Source of the DNA: Planctomycetota bacterium | Lineage (GTDB): Bacteria; Planctomycetota; Planctomycetia; Pirellulales; Lacipirellulaceae | NCBI GenBank assembly: GCA_013152515.1 | Contig: JAADGD010000228.1 | Coordinates: forward strand, 673-37,310 | DNA length: 36,638 bases | Reading direction: 5' to 3' | Shown: positions 27,786 to 35,359 of the stretch, piece by piece | Position numbering within the stretch: position 1 is the stretch's first letter | How the letters are laid out: each line of letters begins with the position of its first letter | The notes under the pieces: model-generated | What the model saw: only the letters and a program-made list of their open reading frames with translations | Database searches by the model: none | Told to the model about the DNA's origin: nothing | Translations under genes and position numbers: made by a program

Positions 27786-27862
27786 ACCGAACCACGACCG
27801 TTAGGGAGTGTCCGATCAGGCTTCTCGCTTCGGCAAACACTCCCTAACGGTCGCGGTTCGGT
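27786..27862. repeat. Dispersed inverted repeat, family 1, copy 3
   Basis: Arms accgaaccacgaccgttagggagtgt (27786-27811) and acactccctaacggtcgcggttcggt (27837-27862), 1 mismatch over 26 bp. Confidence 0.93.
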
Positions 27863-27904
27863 TGAAAAGTACTTCTTGCATCACTTTACTGCCTCCTATC
27901 TCAA

Positions 27905-29497
27905 TTACTTCAAATCAAGAGTTGCCATCGGCCCTTCCACGCCGGTGCGACTGACTGCCGAGACGGCAATTTTCTTTGGCGAAGGAGAATTGCCATCCGC
28001 GTCGATTGCCCATCCGTTGACATGACCGGGAGAAACTTCAATCTTCCAATGGTCGTCGGTGAAAGTCCTGACCACCCAGAGCCACGGTGCCTTATCGTCA
28101 GACGAAACAAACGACACGGCCCGTTTGCCAGCCGTTTTTTTGAGTTGCAAAGTAGGCAACCCAGGCGATTCATCGCTTAGCCAGGACGAAGCGGGAACCA
28201 ACGCCGGCTTACCATAGGGGCCATCCTTCAACGCCTTTGCCATGCCCCGACGATCATCCATCAGCGCCTTCATGCTGAAATGCACGTTGCCTGTCGCGCC
28301 TGGATGTGCGCGCGTCAGCTCGATTTGCTGCGTGATCTCGCTTGTCGGCCAATTGCCAAGCTCTTCGATAGAAACGCGCGAAGTATAATTTCCGATCCAA
28401 AGATGTCGATGCTTCTGGTTCTGCTCGTGCCACCATTGCATCAGCACTGGATAGCTTTGACCGGGGCTTTCGATCTTCCAGTAAAGTTGCGGTGTGAGAT
28501 AATCGACCCAACCTTGGTTCCACCACTTTTTCGCGTCTGCGTAAAGCGAGGCATACGCGTCGAAACCTTGGATCTGCGGCGGATGCCCCGGACGCCAAAT
28601 GCCGAATGGGCTGATGCCGAATTTTACCCACGGTTTTACTTGGTGGATTTCGTCTGACAAGCGTTGAATCAAGCGATCGACATTCTGACGGCGCCAATCA
28701 TCGCGATCCAACGTGTTGCCTGCCGCCTGCGCCTGTTGCCAACTGCGATCGTCAGGGAACGGCACAAGCTGTTTTTTATCGTCTTTGATCTGGTAGGGAT
28801 AAAAGTAGTCGTCAAAGTGAATTCCATCGACGTCGTAACGGCTGACGACATCCAAGATCACCGCCACATTATGTTCGACAGCATCAGGCTCGCCTGGGTC
28901 AAGCCACAGATGCTTTCCGTACTTGCGAACGATGTGCGGTTTGGTCTTACTGACGTGCGTGGCAGCTAACTCCCCTTGGGAACCTGGATGGAGCGCTCGA
29001 TAGGGATTGAACCAAGCATGAAGTTCCAGTCCACGGCGATGCGCTTCGGCAACGGCGAATTCGAGCGGATCGTAAAACGGCTGAGGCGGTTGGCCCATCG
29101 TGCCGGTGAGATATTCCGACCACGGTTCCAGCTCCGAGGCGTACAACGCATCGCAGTGCGGGCGTACTTGGAAAATGATCGCGTTGAGGTTCAACTCGAC
29201 CGCTCGGTCGAGTATCGCGATCAGCTCTTGTTGCTGTTTTGCGGAGGAAAGTCCCCTTTGGGAAGGCCAGTCGATATTGGCGACGGTAGCCACCCAAGCG
29301 GCGCGGAATTCTCGCTGCGGTGACGGAACTTCCTCTGTTTCTTCGGCTGACAAGCAGCTCGGCAGCATCGTGCCGAGCGTGAAGAGAAAGAGGAACGAAA
29401 GAAATTTCGGGCAGAAGTGGCTATTGATTGGATTCACCGCTTTCGTTGCAACAGGTCGGATTGCATTCGAGGCATCAGAGAAGTGGCATTCTGACAC
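27905..29497 (-). CDS. Family 10-like glycosyl hydrolase (DUF187/GHL10; DigH/YddW-like)
   Basis: EFRAAWVATVANIDWPSQRGLSSAKQQQELIAILDRAVELNLNAIIFQVRPHCDALYASELEPWSEYLTGTMG...HAWFNPYRAL; VSRYDVDGIHFDDYFYPYQ; VKFGISPFGIWRPG. Confidence 0.93.
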   Translation of the reverse strand: MSECHFSDASNAIRPVATKAVNPINSHFCPKFLSFLFLFTLGTMLPSCLSAEETEEVPSPQREFRAAWVATVANIDWPSQRGLSSAKQQQELIAILDRAVELNLNAIIFQVRPHCDALYASELEPWSEYLTGTMGQPPQPFYDPLEFAVAEAHRRGLELHAWFNPYRALHPGSQGELAATHVSKTKPHIVRKYGKHLWLDPGEPDAVEHNVAVILDVVSRYDVDGIHFDDYFYPYQIKDDKKQLVPFPDDRSWQQAQAAGNTLDRDDWRRQNVDRLIQRLSDEIHQVKPWVKFGISPFGIWRPGHPPQIQGFDAYASLYADAKKWWNQGWVDYLTPQLYWKIESPGQSYPVLMQWWHEQNQKHRHLWIGNYTSRVSIEELGNWPTSEITQQIELTRAHPGATGNVHFSMKALMDDRRGMAKALKDGPYGKPALVPASSWLSDESPGLPTLQLKKTAGKRAVSFVSSDDKAPWLWVVRTFTDDHWKIEVSPGHVNGWAIDADGNSPSPKKIAVSAVSRTGVEGPMATLDLK

Positions 29498-29848
29498 GAT
29501 TCCAACCGGTGAACAACCTGCAAATGGGTGTCAGCGTTTCCTCTTTAGTTTTTTCTGACGCCAGCTACGCATAAAAAACTCGCTACGACAGTAGTGCCGA
29601 AGCAGGATGTTTCTCGAACAAAATAGTTGCCGAACCTTGCTCGTTGCACCAGCTCTAGGTACTACCCGATTCCTGTTCGGCGGGTCGCGAGACGCTCGCC
29701 TCACGACGACGCCCTTACGCTTCGCTAATCCTTCACCTCCATCAAGTTGGATAAGGGACTTCCACCCTGAAGTCGCGTATTCAAACGTCAAAATGCAACA
29801 CGTAGCGAAGCTCCGAATGAAAAACCTGCCTGGCAAACCAAACAAAAA

Positions 29849-29874
29849 CGCCTCGGCGCGAGAGCGCCGAGGCG
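29849..29874 (-). terminator. Rho-independent terminator for the minus-strand PEP-CTERM gene
   Basis: Perfect 11-bp GC-rich stem cgcctcggcgc / gcgccgaggcg with 4-nt loop (29860-29863); on the minus strand the stem is followed by TTTTTGTTT. Confidence 0.88.
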
Positions 29875-29909
29875 GCATGTTTTTCAAACAGACTAGGTGC
29901 CGAATCGTG

Positions 29910-30623
29910 CTACGCGCGATTTCGGCGAACCAGGGCCATTCCCATAGCGGCCATTAACAGCAAACCGGTTGTAGGCTCGGGAATAATCCTGCCGGCTGGA
30001 TCGTAGACGATATCGTCTATCAGTAGGACGGCATCTCCATCCACTGCCGTGCGAATGGCTATCGAATCGAGCTCGACGGTCGCTCCATCGATAGTTCCGT
30101 TTCCTAAGCCACTGCTGCCGTAGTAAGCGTCGAACGTAGTCCAATCGCTGTCGTCGGCCAGATTCCATTGGTAAAGACGCCATTGGCCGTCTGCAATCAC
30201 TGTTTTGGGTATGCCGATGTCGGCCGTACCTGGGTCATCTACAGCAAAGCCTACTTCCAAGCCCAGACCCGCGTAGGCCTGATCCAACTTTGCCCGAAAG
30301 CCGATATATCCCGTTGTCGGGACACCGACAACGAAGTGGCCGGCCCCGTTGGCGACGAATCGAGTGATCCACCCACCAGCCGAAGCGGGATCGTCGTTGA
30401 GTGTGAGTTCCGATGCTTGCGTCGAGCCGCCAACCCCATCGGCGACAAGTGCAATAGCCGAGGACGGAAGAATCCCGGATGTACTTCCCGAAAAGTTCGG
30501 GTCGAGGTCAAACGGCGCTCCGCCAGCCTCGTAGTCTTGAATCACAACAGTCGCTGCCGTGACCGGCAGCGCACATACTGCCAACAGGCAGATCGCAACT
30601 AAACACTTTTTCATCACGTTCAT
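29910..30623 (-). CDS. PEP-CTERM protein with beta-sandwich-like domain shared with the SpoIID protein
   Basis: Signal peptide MNVMKKCLVAICLLAVCALPVTA; GFAVDDPGTADIGIPKTVIADGQWRLYQWNLADDSDWTTFD...NGTIDGATVELDSIAIR...LLIDDIVYDP; C-terminal IPEPTTGLLLMAAMGMALVRRNRA. Confidence 0.88.
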   Translation of the reverse strand: MNVMKKCLVAICLLAVCALPVTAATVVIQDYEAGGAPFDLDPNFSGSTSGILPSSAIALVADGVGGSTQASELTLNDDPASAGGWITRFVANGAGHFVVGVPTTGYIGFRAKLDQAYAGLGLEVGFAVDDPGTADIGIPKTVIADGQWRLYQWNLADDSDWTTFDAYYGSSGLGNGTIDGATVELDSIAIRTAVDGDAVLLIDDIVYDPAGRIIPEPTTGLLLMAAMGMALVRRNRA

Positions 30624-30857
30624 TGGAACTTACTCCTTACTTTGCTAGAAACAGAAACAATGGTGCTAACCCAACAGATACTTTTTCGATTTAGACTAGT
30701 GAAAGATAAGCGAGTGACAGTGCGACGCGTCGGATCGAACACAAGGCTGGAAATAGCCGAGTCGAGATTCCCCTCATCGCTAGCCCTTCGCCCCTCTTTG
30801 CTCTAGATTAACAAGACATACCGTAATCCACAACTATTTCCGCGCATTTGTATCTCT

Positions 30858-32495
30858 TTAATGCGCACTAGGCGAAAGCCTAGGTGCCCACTGCCTTTTG
30901 GCCGCAAGGGCCCCAAGCCCTACCAATGCAATGAATAACGTATTTGGCTCTGGAACAGATTCCAGGCCAGATAACGCCGGAGTACTCAAATTGCGTTGCC
31001 AAACGAGAAAATCGCTGCCATCGACGTCGCCATCTTCGTCCGCATCGCCGTCGGAGATCTCCGCTGAGCCCGTGGTGCCCAAACCCGTTTGCCAATCGAA
31101 TAAGTCCGCGCCGTCAACCATTCCATCGCCATTGAAGTCGCCGGGCACAAGGGGTACGAAGACTGCTTGCGGATCCCAAAAGATATCGTCGAGATAGACC
31201 TGGGCGTCGCTGCTGCCAAGTAGCTGGATCGAATCAATCGTGACGTTCTCGCCATCGATTTGGCCATTGCCGGCGCCGATCCAGGCTTCCCAGTCGCTTG
31301 ACTCGTCGAGAAACCATTCGTACTTGCGCCACTGGTTATCGGCAATCACTTGTTTCAGCAGACCGCGATCGCCGGTTGTGGGGTCGTCTATTGCGATGCT
31401 TACTTGCAAGCCAGGATCGTCGGTTTTCAGCCAGAAGCCGACCGAGCCAATCGACTCGAATTGCAGGTTAGCGATGCGTGATGCGGCGTTGGAACTACCA
31501 CCGAAATCGCTGTAGCGCGTACCCGAAACATGCCGAACCAGAAAGTCGCCGCCAGCGACTTCGTCGTACGTAATATCAAGTAGTTGCGAATAGCCACCAC
31601 TGCGGGCTTCGACACTGGAACGTTCCGCAGTCGAGCCGGCAACGTTGGCGGATGTGCTACCCGAGAAGGTTGGCTCACGATAAAAAGTGCCTTCGTTTCC
31701 GGCGATAGTTCCGTCGGTAATCCCCGAGTAGTCGTCGAAGTTGACGAGCGTCTTCAAACCGTAATTCACGCCCGTGCCCGCAGTCGTGGCTGTACGCAAC
31801 TGGATGTCGGCTCCGTAGTAATACTTCAGAATGTCGAGATACGAGACGCTATTGTCCGAGAGAAAGTCGGCGCCGTTTTGACTGCTTGCGCCACGGTTGG
31901 GCCAGTTGGGATTGGTCGTCATCCCTACAAACCCAAGCGTCGAGCCTTGATTCAATCCGCCCGTCAATCCATTAGTGTAGGTGTAAGTCACGAACCGCTC
32001 GGTGTTTGTCGAATCGGGATCACCCGGTCCGACAATCACGCCAGGAGCGTTGATGTCGAATGGCTGATTGGCATCGGGGATGGCCCCTGCCACATAGAAC
32101 GAGGCGATCAACACATCGTTTTGCGAGCCGATGTTGTCACGGACCCAAAGAATCTCGCCTTCGGTCGCCTGCGCCGCCTGCTGATGAATGCTTCCGGCGC
32201 TCCCTGCACAACTATAAACCTGGTCGTTCGTGCCATCATTGATGAACCCTTGCAAATTCATTTTGTAATAGGCAAACGTCCGGGCCGCGACTGCCTGGGC
32301 CTTGAGCGCCTCGAAGCTGGCCAAGCCATTTTCGCATTTCACGACGTTCGGTACGTAGTCAGATTCAGTGTCAACATTACCTGAGCCAGTCACGTTGATC
32401 GTAGGCAAGGCGTCGAACTGGGCGCAGGCATGGCTTGCGAAAAACAGAGCCAGCAAAAGCGGGAGAAAAAATGCCATCGCGCGCATGGTGTTCAT
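30858..32495 (-). CDS. Secreted SpoIID/LytB-domain protein with glycan-binding-like domain, dockerin-like repeat and PEP-CTERM signal
   Basis: SpoIID landmarks VVKCENGLASFEALKAQAVAARTFAYYKMN, NDQVYSCAG, ATEGEILWV...VLIASFYVAGA, YLDILKYYYGADIQL; dockerin-like DFNGDGMVDGADLFDWQ...DGDADEDGDVDGSDFLVWQ; VPEPNTLFIALVGLGALAAKRQ. Signal peptide from Met at 32495 (MNTMRAMAFFLPLLLALFFASHACAQ); ORF open to 32660. Confidence 0.88.
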   Translation of the reverse strand: MNTMRAMAFFLPLLLALFFASHACAQFDALPTINVTGSGNVDTESDYVPNVVKCENGLASFEALKAQAVAARTFAYYKMNLQGFINDGTNDQVYSCAGSAGSIHQQAAQATEGEILWVRDNIGSQNDVLIASFYVAGAIPDANQPFDINAPGVIVGPGDPDSTNTERFVTYTYTNGLTGGLNQGSTLGFVGMTTNPNWPNRGASSQNGADFLSDNSVSYLDILKYYYGADIQLRTATTAGTGVNYGLKTLVNFDDYSGITDGTIAGNEGTFYREPTFSGSTSANVAGSTAERSSVEARSGGYSQLLDITYDEVAGGDFLVRHVSGTRYSDFGGSSNAASRIANLQFESIGSVGFWLKTDDPGLQVSIAIDDPTTGDRGLLKQVIADNQWRKYEWFLDESSDWEAWIGAGNGQIDGENVTIDSIQLLGSSDAQVYLDDIFWDPQAVFVPLVPGDFNGDGMVDGADLFDWQTGLGTTGSAEISDGDADEDGDVDGSDFLVWQRNLSTPALSGLESVPEPNTLFIALVGLGALAAKRQWAPRLSPSAH

Positions 32496-32522
32496 GTTCC
32501 GAAGAAGGTCACCGATAAAAAA

Positions 32523-32559
32523 CCCGTGCCGCGGGCTGCCCTTTAAGCCGCGGCACGGG
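32523..32559. repeat. Perfect 12-bp inverted repeat upstream of the SpoIID gene
   Basis: cccgtgccgcgg (32523-32534) and ccgcggcacggg (32548-32559), 13-nt loop. Confidence 0.9.
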
Positions 32560-32572
32560 AGTAAGTTAGTTA

Positions 32573-32700
32573 GAACGTGTTTTGAAATGCTAATCGACTG
32601 TAGCCTCCGGCTCTGCCGGGGGACGGAAATTGAAAAAATACTACCCAAGGCACTATCCACCGGCGGAGCCGGGGGCTAAATCGGAATTTCAAAACATGTT
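32573..32700. repeat. MITE-like long imperfect inverted repeat
   Basis: Outer arms aacgtgttttgaaat / atttcaaaacatgtt (14/15 complementary); inner arms tagcctccggctctgccgg (32601-32619) / ccggcggagccgggggcta (32660-32678) with 2 mismatches. Confidence 0.8.
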
Positions 32701-32721
32701 CTTAGAAGCTTGATAGGTTTC

Positions 32722-33759
32722 TTAACGACGGCGAGCAGTGAACAGTCCAAAGACGGCCAACAGGACCAGCGAGGTAGTGGCAGGCTCGGGCACGGACGTG
32801 ACCAAGGGAATGTCGACCAGCTTTAGCAAAATGTTATCGAAGGCCGCAAACGCCGCATGGGGATTGCTACCACCCGACGAGGGGAGCGACGAAGGGATAC
32901 CAATTCGCAAATCTTCAAAACCGGCGAAGGTCGTTTCGATGAACACCGTGTCCGAAGCATCTACGCCAGGCGTCCCCACCCCAGGGACCGGATTTGTGGG
33001 ATCGTTCTTTACGCCATCGGCATAGAGGTCCAAACTAAAGACAATTTGATCGAGTCCGATCACCGCCTTGAAGGTATGAAACCCTGCACCGACCTCTTCC
33101 TGGGTATCGAGAGCGGGGTCCAAAGGATTGTCGACTTTCGTAGCATCGCCAAAACTGACCCAGTTCGGGTTACTTTCACCGCCTGTGAAGAATAACTGTG
33201 CACGATAGACAAATCCTGTGGGGTCATTATAAAGCCCCATTTCAATAATGTTTTCAACGGGAGCTAAGCTCCGCAGTCCAAGCGTAAGCCTTTTATTGGC
33301 CGACAAGGCATCGTCTCCCAGGTCGAAACTCAACTCCACGTTCTGCGTTGCAGTGGGGTAAACGTCGATCAGCGGATTGCCGTTCCAAAGGTTCACCGTA
33401 CCAGCCCCGGTTGGACTGCAAGTCGCCGCGTCGAGCGTTCCACAAAACTGGGCCGCCTGACCATCGATTCCTGGGTACTTCTGTTGATCAGGTCCATAAG
33501 CCGCTTGCCAAGCTGGGATGCCGGCAGGATTCGTTCGTTGAACTTCCAGGAAATCGGCACCGTCGGTACCTGGAATGACCGTATTGGCGTCGACAAGTTC
33601 CAGCCCATTGTTGAGGCCACTCTGCGAGGGCCATGCGCCCAGCAAATCAGTGTTGTTGTTATAGGACTCAAAATCCTCGTCCACGATCGTCGTATCGGCC
33701 AATGCAGGTAGGGGCAAAGTGAGAAGGACGGCTAGTGATAGTGCTGAGCGGATGTGCAT
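32722..33759 (-). CDS. PEP-CTERM protein (function unknown)
   Basis: Signal peptide MHIRSALSLAVLLTLPLPALA; C-terminal VPEPATTSLVLLAVFGLFTARRR; DTTIVDEDFESYNNNTDLLGAWPS...NLWNGNPLIDVYPTATQNVELSFDLGDDALSANKRLTLGLRS resembles a lectin/LamG-like beta-sandwich. Confidence 0.85.
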   Translation of the reverse strand: MHIRSALSLAVLLTLPLPALADTTIVDEDFESYNNNTDLLGAWPSQSGLNNGLELVDANTVIPGTDGADFLEVQRTNPAGIPAWQAAYGPDQQKYPGIDGQAAQFCGTLDAATCSPTGAGTVNLWNGNPLIDVYPTATQNVELSFDLGDDALSANKRLTLGLRSLAPVENIIEMGLYNDPTGFVYRAQLFFTGGESNPNWVSFGDATKVDNPLDPALDTQEEVGAGFHTFKAVIGLDQIVFSLDLYADGVKNDPTNPVPGVGTPGVDASDTVFIETTFAGFEDLRIGIPSSLPSSGGSNPHAAFAAFDNILLKLVDIPLVTSVPEPATTSLVLLAVFGLFTARRR

Positions 33760-33974
33760 GACGTTGTTCCTTTGATTTTCTCTTCAAGGTGTTGATTGCC
33801 TTCATTCTAGGGCGAACAGAGCAAAGACGAATCAGAAACGGTGGAGTCGTGCGATGATTGAACGCGCCCCATTCCGTTGTTTAATTCCTGGGCCTTTTCC
33901 CTCTCTCCATCATACCGAGACCCCCGAAAATAGCGAAACGGAATGTGCGCAATTTTTTATCGAACTTGCGCACC

Positions 33975-35225
33975 TTACCCGGTCGAACGGACGAGCTTTT
34001 TGCGGTACTCCAGCGGCGTTTGTCGGAATCGTTTGCGAAAGGCGACACCAAAACGAGTGGCGTTAGAAAAGCCGCAAGCAAGCGCGATTTCGCTGATCGG
34101 TAAATCGGTTCGAGAGAGCATCGCTTTGCCTTTTTCGAGTCGGACACGGCGAATCTCTTCGGCGGGCGAACGGCCAAGGTATTTCTGGAATTGAATTTCG
34201 AGGCTACGTCGCGAGACCGGCACTTCACGGAGAATATCTTTCACAGCGATGTCGTGGAAAGCATGCGTTTGGATATAGCGCAGCGCATGAACGACCACTT
34301 CGTCGTCGATGGCCAAGATGTCGGTTGACTGACGACTGATCACTCCCTCTGGCGGAACCAAGCGTGGCTCGGCAGAAGGTTGTTCGCCGAGCATCGTGCG
34401 ATCTAGCAGCGCCGCCGCTTCGTAACCAATGCGCTGCCCAGCGACCGCGATACTCGACAGTGGCGGCGTACACACATCGCACAGCAGTTCATCGGTATCC
34501 CCTGCCAAAATGGCGACTTCGTCGGGTACGCGGATATTGCTGAGATAGCAGATCTCGGCCAACTGGCGGCCACATTGAGCGTTGACCGTGAAGATGGCTA
34601 CGGGACTTGGCAACGAGGACAGCCAACGACTTACGCGACGTTGTTGTTCTCCCCAACCGATCTTGCGACCCACTCGATAACCCGGTTTGTATTCACGGCA
34701 GTCGAAGCCTGCCCGTTTGACCGTGGCGACGAATGCTTGCCCTCGCTTGGCCGAATACTTCCTGCTAGGAGGAGCAAAGTAGGCGAACTGCTCGAATCCA
34801 CGATCTCGCATGTGGCCAAACGCCAAGGCGGCCCGCTCTTGGTCGTCGGTCACCACATCCAAGATTCCGTCCAAACCTTCAAAGACCGTGTCGACATTGA
34901 CCGTGGGAAGCCCGCGCTCTCGAATCTGATCGAGCTGGGTGCGAGTCCCTATGCGAGCAATGATGCCATCGCCACTCCACAGATCGGGCAATGCCGATCG
35001 TTGTTCGTGATCGCGGGGGTCGATCAGCAGGTTCCAATGTCCATGATTCTGAGAATAGTCGGCGATTCCACGGATAACACTGCAGCCCCAGCTATCATCG
35101 GTTTCGACAAGCACCGCAATTTGGCGAATATGGTCACTCGGCTGCATAGTGGCGATCCACGGTTTGTTTTGAAGAACTAGGCTGTACTGGTCTCGTCTTT
35201 CCATCTTAGACAGATACATGCGCAA
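33975..35225 (-). CDS. XylR-type transcriptional regulator (LacI-like sensor + AraC HTH)
   Basis: IAVLVETDDSWGCSVIRGIADYSQNHGHWNLLIDP; TDELLCDVCTPPLSSIAVAGQRIGYEAAALLDRTM; AraC HTH DIAVKDILREVPVSRRSLEIQFQKYLGRSPAEEIRRVRLEKGKAMLSRTDLPISEIALACGFSNATRFGVAFRKRFRQTPLEYRKK. Start codon uncertain (Met at 35147 also possible). Confidence 0.93.
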   Translation of the reverse strand: MRMYLSKMERRDQYSLVLQNKPWIATMQPSDHIRQIAVLVETDDSWGCSVIRGIADYSQNHGHWNLLIDPRDHEQRSALPDLWSGDGIIARIGTRTQLDQIRERGLPTVNVDTVFEGLDGILDVVTDDQERAALAFGHMRDRGFEQFAYFAPPSRKYSAKRGQAFVATVKRAGFDCREYKPGYRVGRKIGWGEQQRRVSRWLSSLPSPVAIFTVNAQCGRQLAEICYLSNIRVPDEVAILAGDTDELLCDVCTPPLSSIAVAGQRIGYEAAALLDRTMLGEQPSAEPRLVPPEGVISRQSTDILAIDDEVVVHALRYIQTHAFHDIAVKDILREVPVSRRSLEIQFQKYLGRSPAEEIRRVRLEKGKAMLSRTDLPISEIALACGFSNATRFGVAFRKRFRQTPLEYRKKLVRSTG

Positions 35226-35359
35226 TTTCGAGAGGAAGAAACGTTTTTTTCACTTCTGGCGAATCTAGGTAACTGCTAAGCTAGTGGAAACTCCGAATCC
35301 CGGCTGGATTGCCTTGATGGGCAAGGGCTTCTCGTACTCTGATCGAAACGGGTGTTCCG

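Noticed and set aside
6221-27862. Insertion sequences
   Set aside because: The inverted repeats are ~77 bp with no transposase ORF in the window; only non-autonomous or structural elements can be supported.
31584-32384. 266-aa plus-strand ORF
   Set aside because: Antisense to the SpoIID domain; no signal or domain.
33945-33973. Terminator downstream of the XylR-type gene (gtgcgcaa/ttgcgcac)
   Set aside because: Only an 8-bp stem and no T-tract directly after it on the minus strand; too weak to call.
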